From UBA9980 sp964436235 (GTDB lineage Bacteria > Muiribacteriota > UBA9980), in the NCBI GenBank assembly GCA_964436235.1, contig CAYTCW010000024.1, positions 1-41,181 on the forward strand: DNA of 41,181 nt. Reading direction: 5' to 3'. This document shows positions 1 through 7,195 of this stretch, piece after piece. The position numbers and the translations under genes are program-made. The notes beneath the pieces are model-generated. The model did no database searches and was not told the DNA's origin. It worked only from the letters and a program-made list of their open reading frames with translations. Each line of letters starts with the position of its first letter. Within the stretch, counting starts at the first letter, position 1.

Positions 1-21
1 CGACGTAGCGCCCATTCGCGT

Positions 22-42
22 GTTATCTGAAGGGCGCCTGGC
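22..42 (-). repeat. Left arm of a 21-bp inverted repeat around the C11 protein gene
   Basis: Read on the minus strand this is GCCAGGCGCC, one C, then TTCAGATAAC. The same 21 bases with T in place of that C lie on the plus strand at 4030-4050, so 20 of 21 match in inverted orientation. The two arms enclose the whole clostripain-like gene and its promoter. The similarity stops sharply outside the 21 bases. It could be a dispersed REP-like element or the ends of a mobile unit. The arm lies near the window edge, so its outer context is unknown. Confidence 0.6.
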
Positions 43-120
43 TCTTGTTTAAATTGCATTGAGTTATAATATAAAACGAGGAAGTTTTGAAATACTGCTG
101 TAAGATGCGGTTAGCCTTTT

Positions 121-162
121 TCACAACGGCGGTGCGGCCTGCAAGGACGCGCGCCGTTGTGA
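121..162. other. 11-bp GC-rich hairpin downstream of the C11 protein gene
   Basis: TCACAACGGCG (121-131) pairs perfectly with CGCCGTTGTGA (152-162) around a 20-base centre that is itself GC-rich. It lies 42 bases past the stop codon of the leftward gene. On that strand it is followed by A-rich rather than T-rich sequence, so it does not look like a standard intrinsic terminator. It may be a REP-like repeat or an mRNA 3'-end stabiliser. Confidence 0.5.
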
Positions 163-203
163 CATTGTGTCAGAATTATTAGTTCGGTTTAATGTAAAAT
201 GAT

Positions 204-3200
204 TTAAAAACCATTAAAATATAATATTTTAGCCCATTCATCATTGAATTTTTTCCATGAATTTAAATTACCAAAATCTGTTAAACCATATTGGATGTTG
301 TTGTAATTATTATTTATCCAGGAGCTTGATGAATCGGTCAAGAAAATTGAAACGCCACTAGAATGGTAATATTTTAGTCCTTGAGATCTATTGTATGGAA
401 CAAATGAAGAGTATGTATTTAATAGTTCTTGAGCCAATAATTTTAATGTTCCATCGGAAAGTTTTGAGTTTATAAGAGAAGCAAAACCGTACATGTCTAT
501 ATAACTATTGGAGTATGAAGGATTATTAAGGGGCCCGTAGCGTTGGACTTGAAATAAAGCCGAGACAAAAGCGGAAGCTTCGTTTTGGTTTATAAAATAT
601 AATAAATTTAAAGCAATATTATTGATCGCTTTATATACGTTTTGTGCATATGCTAAATTCATTACAGACATAGTCATATCTTGACCTGTAAGCGTGGGGG
701 AGTCAATGTAAGAATCGACAATGTGTTTTGACATATCTAATGACGATAATGGTACGGATGATTTTAATATTTTACTTGATAATAATGCCGTATTTATTCC
801 TACACCTTTAACATTGGCTTCTGAAGACACAATATAATCTACAGAATCTTTAAACTGATAACCAACTTCAAACATTCCCATTATACAGGCCGAATAACAT
901 ACAACATCAATTTTTTTGTTGATTTTAGTTTTGATTTGATTGAAAACATCTTTTAACTCAAACAATGTTAATGAATCATGGCTTGAATCGTCATAAGCAA
1001 CAGCCTTATTAGGACTTAAAGAAAGTTTGGGGGAGTAGAGATGAGTAATTACTCCAGAACCATGTGCTGAAATTATTATTGCGTATTTTTCGGCCGGAAA
1101 AGCAGTTATTCCCCAATTTAGAAAATTTAAAAATTCGTTTGGATTGCCGGTATTTGTTGTGAATCCGTTTCCATAGATGCGCAAATTATCGCTTAGATTA
1201 TTATCAAATAAGCAGCCCCTTGCTGTGGCGATTGAATTACTCAAGAAGTATCTAGATGAAGGCGAGATTTGAAAAACTACATTAATATTTTTTTCGACAT
1301 TAGAATTTGTAAACCCTCCTAATTCTTGATATAAGCCATATGATATATCGTTATATGAGTAATTATCGCCACATGAATAAATTAAAATCGTCCAATCTTT
1401 TTTATTTTGAGTGATATTAACATTATTCGATGTGTAAGATACCAGAAATTCATAATTAATAAATGAAGTTCCAATTGTGTTAGAAAATGAAATTTCTCCA
1501 ATGTTTTTTGCGTAAACGACTGTAAGAATGTTTTGAATGTTTTTGGTAACGTTATTAATTGTCACTTCAAAATTTAATGCATCATTATAATATTGATTGA
1601 AGGTTCTAAAGGCAGATTTACCTTTGAATTTAGAGGTTATTATGTATTGATGCTGATTTTTAACACTGCTTGTATAGGTTATAAATTCTTCGTTGAGATT
1701 AGGAGTTCGGGAAGAAATTTTAAATGGTTTTGTTAGATCATCGAAAATTATTCTTTGGTCGCTACATTTATAAAAACCAGTATCGTCTATATAATAATCT
1801 TCGTAATTGTCTATTGTACCTAATTTTATTGCGTTTACGCCTGCAATATTTCTCGTGCCAATAATTTCTGCATTTTTTATTCCATATCCTGTAGAATAGA
1901 TGTATTTCGCTCCTATGACTAAAGGAAAATAATCAGCAATATCGTAAGCTGGTTTTGAAATAACGTAATTAGCAATAACAATATCTGAATCTAACATATC
2001 ATTTTTAATCGCTATTGCTTTAATTTGTTTTGTTTGTTCAATAAGTAATGATGATGTGTAAATTAAACCGTTTATAGATGAAGGTGCGGTTCCATCAATT
2101 GTATATTTTATTGTGGCTCCAGGCGTAGGACATGATAAAGTGACTTGTTGATTGTTTAAAAAAGTACCACCCATATTTGAAAAAACAGGCGCTTTGACTT
2201 TTAATATAGGGTCAATTGTAGTAGTTGCCGAATCGATTTTTTGCTCTGCCGATAAGGTTATTGAGGTCGCTAATTTGTTTTGTGTTATGATCGTCTGTAG
2301 GGTTGGTTCTTTTATAACTTTGACAAAAGATGACAAAAGCTCCGTAGCGGTTGAAATGTTAGTCGGGACGGTAGTGGTGCTGACATTTCCTGATAAAGAC
2401 GCTGTCGAAACGGTGTTTACTGCTTTAGCGACTTCGGAAATTAATGTGGGTGAATATGAAAAATGTTGGGATATTTCAGAAGATATGTTTGAAGTTTTTG
2501 TTGCGATGCCGTTTTGAAAGTCTGTTGCAGTGATAGAGGTTATTTTACTTATTTCGACATTTTTTTCTTTGGCGAGTAAAGCCATTGCGGTTGATGTGGC
2601 GTCGATATTGATATTAGGTATTATGATTTTTGTTGCGGAAGTAGGCAGTTCTGATTTTGTTATAGTTTTACCAAGCATATTTCTAAAGAGAACTCTCCCG
2701 AGGTTATCTTTGATTATGATGAGAGCGGTAAAATTATTATCGTTAATTGGAATATTGGCTTTATAGGTGTTTGAACTGATCGTTACTGTTCCGATTTCGA
2801 TATTTTCTGCATCTGATCTTACTACGGCTATTGAACAACCTTTTGTGCCGATAGCGGCCGCATAATTAATATTACTTTTTGGAGCGGTTAAGGCTGATGC
2901 GGGTAAAGAGCCCGTTATTTCTAATTCTGGATTGAACGCTAAAGAAAAGGTCGCAGTGACTAAGTCGGCATTATTCCAACCTGGTTTGCTTGCGGTTGCT
3001 TTTATTGTACAAGTTTTGCTTATGTTAAAAGGAGCGCTGTATAGAGTGGCAGAATCGTTATCTATTGTGTAGTAAATGCTTGCGCCTTCGGTAACGCAGG
3101 AAATGGTTATTAATTGTGAAGCCGAAAAAGTGCCGCCGTTCGGGGTTATAATGGGATTAGCAACCTTAGATATTGGAGTGACGGGGGTATTGAACGAAGC

Positions 3201-3809
3201 CGGATTAAGAGTAATCGTGGTGTTGTCATAAGTTAGAGCGGAATCGGCGTAAAGGTTTATAAAATAGGATTCGCCGGCTTTGATTGTAGGATCTACGCCA
3301 TCGATTTTCGTAATAACGCCTGATTCGTTTCGGATTACTTGAATAAATGTGCCTGCGGTTGGTGACCATTTATAACATCCTTTAATGATTGAATTATCGG
3401 TCATTAATTTTACGAAAGTAAACGTGACTGGCACTTGTGAAAATCCAACAAGATTAAAGCCTGTTTTGAGGTTTAAAGAATTAATCGTAGTTATGACATT
3501 TCCGAAAATGCTAATTTTGATGTCTGATGAAGCATTGCTTTTAATAATATAGCCTTTTCCGGCGGATAACGATGATAACGTGCCTTCAGATGCGCTTAAA
3601 AAACTTCCGGCCGATGAGCTGAATAAAAACACATCTTCTATTGAGGTATTTAAGGCTTTAAATTCAGTCGGATTTAAAGTAATTAAATTGGTAAAACTTA
3701 TAAAATTGAACCCGGGCTTCAAAGTAATATCATTTGTGGTTTGCGCAAAGAGAATATTCGAAAAAAATAATATGGTTACTATTGATAAGAAAAGTATTTT
3801 TTTATACAT
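204..3809 (-). CDS. Secreted clostripain-family (peptidase C11) protein with CHB_HEX_C domains
   Basis: Exported 1201-residue protein, start ATG at 3809 behind GGGGGA (3816-3821); an in-frame TTG at 3836 would add nine residues but has no such site. Residues 1-22 are a signal peptide ending LFAQ. Residues 27-196 hold two related lobes, each starting LK-x-GFN. Chitobiase-type Ig modules lie at about 218-289 and 540-618, and a YFPL-type beta domain at about 621-790. The C-terminal 806-1196 resembles clostripain: it opens WTILIYSCGDN, has H916 in SAHGSG and C975 in SACIMGM, the positions of the family's His-Cys dyad. Clostripains usually have DAC before the Cys; here it is SAC, so activity is uncertain. 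The peptidase half is visibly more AT-rich than neighbouring genes. A likely role is extracellular or cell-surface proteolysis or binding. Confidence 0.85.
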   Translation of the reverse strand: MYKKILFLSIVTILFFSNILFAQTTNDITLKPGFNFISFTNLITLNPTEFKALNTSIEDVFLFSSSAGSFLSASEGTLSSLSAGKGYIIKSNASSDIKISIFGNVITTINSLNLKTGFNLVGFSQVPVTFTFVKLMTDNSIIKGCYKWSPTAGTFIQVIRNESGVITKIDGVDPTIKAGESYFINLYADSALTYDNTTITLNPASFNTPVTPISKVANPIITPNGGTFSASQLITISCVTEGASIYYTIDNDSATLYSAPFNISKTCTIKATASKPGWNNADLVTATFSLAFNPELEITGSLPASALTAPKSNINYAAAIGTKGCSIAVVRSDAENIEIGTVTISSNTYKANIPINDNNFTALIIIKDNLGRVLFRNMLGKTITKSELPTSATKIIIPNINIDATSTAMALLAKEKNVEISKITSITATDFQNGIATKTSNISSEISQHFSYSPTLISEVAKAVNTVSTASLSGNVSTTTVPTNISTATELLSSFVKVIKEPTLQTIITQNKLATSITLSAEQKIDSATTTIDPILKVKAPVFSNMGGTFLNNQQVTLSCPTPGATIKYTIDGTAPSSINGLIYTSSLLIEQTKQIKAIAIKNDMLDSDIVIANYVISKPAYDIADYFPLVIGAKYIYSTGYGIKNAEIIGTRNIAGVNAIKLGTIDNYEDYYIDDTGFYKCSDQRIIFDDLTKPFKISSRTPNLNEEFITYTSSVKNQHQYIITSKFKGKSAFRTFNQYYNDALNFEVTINNVTKNIQNILTVVYAKNIGEISFSNTIGTSFINYEFLVSYTSNNVNITQNKKDWTILIYSCGDNYSYNDISYGLYQELGGFTNSNVEKNINVVFQISPSSRYFLSNSIATARGCLFDNNLSDNLRIYGNGFTTNTGNPNEFLNFLNWGITAFPAEKYAIIISAHGSGVITHLYSPKLSLSPNKAVAYDDSSHDSLTLFELKDVFNQIKTKINKKIDVVCYSACIMGMFEVGYQFKDSVDYIVSSEANVKGVGINTALLSSKILKSSVPLSSLDMSKHIVDSYIDSPTLTGQDMTMSVMNLAYAQNVYKAINNIALNLLYFINQNEASAFVSALFQVQRYGPLNNPSYSNSYIDMYGFASLINSKLSDGTLKLLAQELLNTYSSFVPYNRSQGLKYYHSSGVSIFLTDSSSSWINNNYNNIQYGLTDFGNLNSWKKFNDEWAKILYFNGF

Positions 3810-3867
3810 AAATAAGTTCCCCCGTTTATAGTTCAAAATAATTTAATATAAAGTAAATTCTTTGTTT

Positions 3868-3896
3868 ATTTTAATGAATAAATTGATAATTGTCAA
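3868..3896 (-). promoter_or_regulatory. Promoter of the C11 protein gene
   Basis: On the minus strand TTGACA (3891-3896) is separated by exactly 17 bases from TAAAAT (3868-3873). The predicted start of transcription is near 3861, giving a leader of about 50 bases that contains the GGGGGA ribosome binding site. It is a housekeeping sigma-70 type promoter matching 11 of 12 consensus bases. Confidence 0.75.
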
Positions 3897-4029
3897 GCAA
3901 TATTTCATTAATATTTTGAAAATTGATAATCGTTCTTGTCGATTATTGTTGTTATATATGTTAGCGGTGTGCGAGGTGCAACCGAGCGCACCGCGTACAG
4001 AGATGGTTTTGAATGAAGAATCCTCGTCG

Positions 4030-4050
4030 GCCAGGCGCCTTTCAGATAAC
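4030..4050 (+). repeat. Right arm of the 21-bp inverted repeat
   Basis: Plus-strand GCCAGGCGCC, one T, then TTCAGATAAC. It is the partner of the arm at 22-42 with one mismatch. It lies about 390 bp downstream of the recombinase gene's 3' end, between that gene and the C11 gene. Confidence 0.6.
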
Positions 4051-4219
4051 GCTTTAATACGCGATGAAAATTTCGTGCAATGGAATTCTGTCGGATGGTG
4101 GGTGGGGAGTGAGATGGTTGAAAATGGTTAATTAAGTTGATTTTATGATGAAAATTTCGTTTTTTAAAAAGTATATGGTTTAGTGGAAGAAAAAAAATTC
4201 GTTTTATATGTAAAAAGTG

Positions 4220-4254
4220 GATGATGTGCGAAAAAAAATTCGCTTTTAGTCATC
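4220..4254. other. Nested A/T-tract hairpin
   Basis: GATGA (4220-4224) pairs with TCATC (4250-4254), and inside it GCGAA (4228-4232) pairs with TTCGC (4239-4243) around six A residues, followed by TTTT on the plus strand. It resembles a weak bidirectional terminator between the recombinase gene and the C11 gene, though the stems are short. Confidence 0.35.
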
Positions 4255-4256
4255 GG

Positions 4257-4312
4257 TAAAACCGGCGCTGAATTATGCGGTGTTTGGAATATAAGCGGAC
4301 GGGCCGGTTTTA
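4257..4312. other. 10-bp perfect inverted repeat downstream of the recombinase gene
   Basis: TAAAACCGGC (4257-4266) and GCCGGTTTTA (4303-4312) are perfect complements 36 bases apart. Each arm has a T-tract on one strand, so it could end transcription in either direction. It lies about 120 bp past the stop codon of the leftward recombinase gene, making a terminator for that gene the simplest reading. A recombination site is possible, but I see no attC core sequence. Confidence 0.4.
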
Positions 4313-4435
4313 TTGATTATGACAGAGTGGCGCGTGCTGAATAAAAATTCAGGCGGGTGAGCTTGACGGGGTGTTTACCTGAAATTATTTAAAATTGAAT
4401 CGTATTTTCGTTCCCTGGCGGCCGTAAAAAAATAA

Positions 4436-5848
4436 CTATACTATATTATCAAGCGGGCTGACTATTTTATCAATATGTTTGGTGCTTACGTGCGTATAAA
4501 TTTCAGTTGTTTTTAAATTGACATGGCCGAGCAGTTGCTGGATATAGCGGATATCGATTCCGCTTTCGAGAAGATGCGTGGCGAAAGAATGTCTGAGAGC
4601 GTGTATGGCGGCGTCCTTTTTAATTTGCGCTTTATTAAGGGCGGTTTTGAAAATATATTCGGCTGTGCGCGTCGTAATAGGGCTGTTAGCGTCCGTCCCC
4701 GGAAATATCCAGTCATTGGGTTTATAACTTTGCATATGAATTTTGAGCCCGTCGAGCGCCGCGTTCGAAATTATTGTGTAACGGTCTTTGCGCCCCTTGC
4801 CGGAGCGGACTTTTAATAAGCGCCGGTCAAAGTCGATATCGGCGAATTTAAGGTTCACCGCTTCGCCGACTCGCAGACCGCTTGAATAGATGATTTTAAG
4901 CAGCAGGTTGTGTTTGAAATTTTTAACGGCGCCAAGCAGTTTTTTTATTTCTTCGCAGCTGAGGACGACCGGCAGTTTTTTATCTTTGCGCGGCCGCTTG
5001 ATTACGCTTATGATATAATTTTTTTCGAGCACTTCGGATAAGAAAAATTTAATTGCGTTAATGGCTATATTCATCGTTGAGGTTGAAAAATCGCTATCTT
5101 TGGCTAAAGCAAGTACATATGATTTAATATCGTCTTCGGTTGTGTAACAGGAAGGTTTAGCTATAAATTCGATGAATTTTTCAACATGATAAATATAAGA
5201 TTTGATCGTTGATTTACTATAACGCCTCGATATAAGTTCGTTTTCGAGTTTATCAATGGCGTTTTCGCGGGCCGCTTTTTCGTCGCGGTCGCGGCTTGAA
5301 ATTTCCGGCATTTCGTTTGAGAAGGCAAGATTTCCGGCAACCTTTTTTGGATTATTTAAAATAACGGCTTCATCGATTCGGGTTATGAGCGTATTTTTTT
5401 CAGTTTCGTTTTCTCGAGTAATGTCAAAGTATGATTCATGCGCAGCATATGCGGATTCGTCTTCAAAGTCATCGTAGAAGTTATCTTCCGAGTTAAAAAT
5501 TGGAATAGCTTCAGCCGGTCTTATATCTTTTTTTCGTCTGGGTTTATATGAACTGGCGGCGCGCGAATTATTATCCGGCGGAGTAGTTTTAGCCTCTGCT
5601 GCCTCGTTTATGACGAGCTTCGCCGCGCTTTCGGGCGTAAGATCATAATCATCGATATCGATATTTGACAGCCGGAAAACTTCGGTCATTTTAATAAAAT
5701 TATCATAAGTGTTAGGGATAACAAGACAGCCGAGTTCCGCGGCGTAGCGATAGCCCTTGATTTTTTTTAATTCAGCGATTATTTTGGAATTATAAGGTGT
5801 TTTAATTTTTATTATATCGCCTCTTAACGCATAGACTGATTTAAACAT
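4436..5848 (-). CDS. Tyrosine recombinase/integrase with HARP-like N-terminal extension
   Basis: Site-specific DNA strand-exchange enzyme of the XerC/XerD and integron-integrase superfamily, 470 residues, well above the roughly 300 of XerC/D. The catalytic set is complete: R326 (GLRVGE), K351 (GKGRKDR), H416 and R419 (HALRH), H442 (LLGHVN) and nucleophile Y451. A SAM-like core-binding domain spans about 197-285. Residues 1-60 form a compact block resembling a HARP-type module (PYN, K-x-I-x-G, VIP), as in some Bacteroidota recombinases as I recall; 75-190 is a charged, probably disordered linker. Start ATG at 5848 behind AGAGGTG. It stands alone next to an inverted-repeat-bracketed secreted-protein gene, with no tRNA or excisionase nearby. 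It could be a chromosomal Xer relative or a mobile-element integrase. Confidence 0.88.
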   Translation of the reverse strand: MFKSVYALRGDIIKIKTPYNSKIIAELKKIKGYRYAAELGCLVIPNTYDNFIKMTEVFRLSNIDIDDYDLTPESAAKLVINEAAEAKTTPPDNNSRAASSYKPRRKKDIRPAEAIPIFNSEDNFYDDFEDESAYAAHESYFDITRENETEKNTLITRIDEAVILNNPKKVAGNLAFSNEMPEISSRDRDEKAARENAIDKLENELISRRYSKSTIKSYIYHVEKFIEFIAKPSCYTTEDDIKSYVLALAKDSDFSTSTMNIAINAIKFFLSEVLEKNYIISVIKRPRKDKKLPVVLSCEEIKKLLGAVKNFKHNLLLKIIYSSGLRVGEAVNLKFADIDFDRRLLKVRSGKGRKDRYTIISNAALDGLKIHMQSYKPNDWIFPGTDANSPITTRTAEYIFKTALNKAQIKKDAAIHALRHSFATHLLESGIDIRYIQQLLGHVNLKTTEIYTHVSTKHIDKIVSPLDNIV

Positions 5849-6118
5849 TCAGCACCTCTTTATAATTTATCGGTTGATGATAACATTATGTATATTCGAG
5901 TGGCTATGTTTGTTGCAGTTTAATTTTAGAACGGCTTGGTGATATAAATTAAAAGTTTATAATAAAGCGGGGTCAGAATTCTTCGGCGCATCGCGTGCGG
6001 AGCGAAGCCGATGCGCGGCCGGAGCAGGAGGGGGAAGCGGGACGGCCGCAGGCGTCAGCTTGATTGGTTTGACGCCGTGATAAACGTCCGCGCTCATCCC
6101 TGTTTATGAAAATGTTAA
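5849..6118. other. 270-bp intergenic region between argF and the recombinase gene
   Basis: Its left third is AT-rich and holds the AGAGGTG ribosome binding site of the recombinase; no convincing promoter was found there. The right part (5966-6077) is a GC-rich REP-like element listed separately. No reading frame with a plausible start lies here. Confidence 0.5.
5966..6077. repeat. REP-like GC-rich element with GGGGTCAGAATTC motif
   Basis: The block opens with GCGGGGTCAGAATTC (5967-5981), like the GGGGTCAGA boxes found in dispersed REP-type repeats linked to Y1/RAYT transposases in many bacteria (from memory). It continues with a hairpin of GCGCATCG (5986-5993) and CGATGCGC (6009-6016) and a second of GGCGTCA (6051-6057) and TGACGCC (6070-6076). 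Composition is abruptly GC-rich compared with the AT-rich bases just to its left. No transposase gene is in this window, so it would be a non-autonomous copy. Confidence 0.5.
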
Positions 6119-7051
6119 TTACATTAAAAGCGCCATAACGGCTTTTTGTGCATGGAGACGGTTTTCGGCCTCATCGTATATTACCGAATGCGTTCCATCG
6201 ATAACTTCGGCGGAAACTTCTTCGCCGCGGTGCGCGGGGAGGCAGTGCAGGAATATGTAGTCGTCTTTAGCGGTTTTGATGGTTTTCGAATTTACCTGGA
6301 AGCCTTCGAAGGCTTTGACGCGCAGCTGTTGTTCTTTTTCCTGGCCCATGGAAGCCCAAACGTCGGTGTAGATGACGTCGGCGTCTTTGGCGGCTTTTTC
6401 AACGCTGTTGGTAACTTCGACGCTCGAGCCGAATTTGGCGGCGTGTTCGGCGGCTTTTTTTACTACTTCTTTAGCGGGTTCGTAGCCTTTAGGCGAAGCG
6501 ACAGATATATTCATTCCGACGAGCGAGCAGCCGAAAAGCAGCGAGTTGCAGACATTGTTTCCGTCGCCGACGTATGTGAGTTTGAGGCCTTCGAGCTTGC
6601 GTTTCTTTTCCATAATTGTCTGGAAATCGGCGAGTATCTGGCACGGGTGTTCGTAATCGCAGAGGCCGTTAATAACCGGCACGCGGCTGTATTTAGCGAG
6701 ATCCGCGACGGTCTGGTGTTTGAATACGCGCGCCATGATGCCGTCGAGATAGCGGCTGAGAACGGATGCAGTATCGCTAACAGGTTCACCGCGGCCTATC
6801 TGCAGGTCGTTTGAGCTCAAAAAGAGGCCGTAGCCGCCGAGCTGATAGATGCCGGTTTCGAATGAAACGCGAGTGCGCGTAGATGATTTTTCGAATATCA
6901 TACCGAGGGTTTTACCTTTAAGAAGGTGATGGGTTTCGCCGGTGTATTGTTTAAGTTTCAAGTTGGAAGCGGTTTCGAGTATCTGGTATATTTCTTCGGT
7001 GCTAAGGTCTAACATCGATAAAAGGTCTCTGCCTTTGAGATTAACTGACAT
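6119..7051 (-). CDS. argF: Ornithine carbamoyltransferase
   Basis: Cytoplasmic enzyme joining carbamoyl phosphate to ornithine to give citrulline and phosphate in arginine synthesis, or running in reverse in arginine breakdown. At 310 residues it has the usual length. Carbamoyl-phosphate binding STRTR is at 57-61, HPCQ at 135-138, a domain-2 DGNNV at 163-167 and the ornithine-loop HCLP at 269-272 followed by R275, so all catalytic motifs are present. Start ATG at 7051 behind AAAGGAG. It is the last gene of a leftward cluster with a GTPase-like gene and a class III aminotransferase. The 144-base gap before it holds a perfect 12-bp hairpin. Whether the cluster is anabolic or catabolic cannot be told from sequence. 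Confidence 0.95.
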   Translation of the reverse strand: MSVNLKGRDLLSMLDLSTEEIYQILETASNLKLKQYTGETHHLLKGKTLGMIFEKSSTRTRVSFETGIYQLGGYGLFLSSNDLQIGRGEPVSDTASVLSRYLDGIMARVFKHQTVADLAKYSRVPVINGLCDYEHPCQILADFQTIMEKKRKLEGLKLTYVGDGNNVCNSLLFGCSLVGMNISVASPKGYEPAKEVVKKAAEHAAKFGSSVEVTNSVEKAAKDADVIYTDVWASMGQEKEQQLRVKAFEGFQVNSKTIKTAKDDYIFLHCLPAHRGEEVSAEVIDGTHSVIYDEAENRLHAQKAVMALLM

Positions 7052-7073
7052 TTTTACTACTCCTTTTATTTCA

Positions 7074-7108
7074 CACAGCGCGGCGTTTATTTAAATCGCC
7101 GCGCTGTG
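7074..7108. other. Perfect 12-bp hairpin between the GTPase gene and argF
   Basis: CACAGCGCGGCG (7074-7085) and CGCCGCGCTGTG (7097-7108) flank an AT-rich 11-base loop. On the leftward mRNA it lies just upstream of the argF ribosome binding site (AAAGGAG) and is followed by TGAAATAAAAGG, not a T-tract. It is therefore better explained as an intercistronic stability or processing hairpin, or a partial terminator, than as a full stop. It could also uncouple argF levels from the upstream genes. Confidence 0.55.
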
Positions 7109-7195
7109 ATTTTATTTAATTACGACTCTGCCGGGCCTGTCACATTGGCTGTTTTAGCTATGCAGCATGGCGGGCGGCCGATCGAGCGTTAATTG

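Larger units (their letters stand above)
3810..4435. other. 626-bp intergenic region with promoter, inverted repeat arm and hairpins
   Basis: This is the longest gene-free stretch apart from the assembly gap. It holds the C11 promoter (3868-3896), a hairpin with arms GCGGTGTGC and GCGCACCGC (3964-3994, one G-T pair), the right inverted repeat arm (4030-4050), a 14-base direct repeat GATGAAAATTTCGT (4063-4076 and 4147-4160), a nested hairpin (4220-4254) and a 10-bp inverted repeat (4257-4312). The short open frame over 3862-4131 shows no ribosome binding site or recognisable protein, so I do not call a gene. Confidence 0.6.

Noticed and set aside
3954..3972. Shared element ATATATGTTA..CGGT also at 10132-10150 as a regulator site
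   Set aside because: Only 17 of 19 bases in very AT-rich DNA, at different distances from the start codons; probably chance or repeat remnant.
3862..4131. Open frame of about 89 codons on the plus strand in the intergenic region
   Set aside because: No ribosome binding site, no recognisable protein, and it runs across the C11 promoter, a hairpin and the repeat arm.
1..4435. Integron-type attC sites near the tyrosine recombinase
   Set aside because: The hairpins lack the GTTRRRY / RYYYAAC core boxes, and the recombinase cannot be identified as an IntI from sequence alone.
6146..6814. Long plus-strand open frames over argF and the GTPase gene
   Set aside because: They are antisense shadows of clearly identified minus-strand genes and lack start signals or family motifs.
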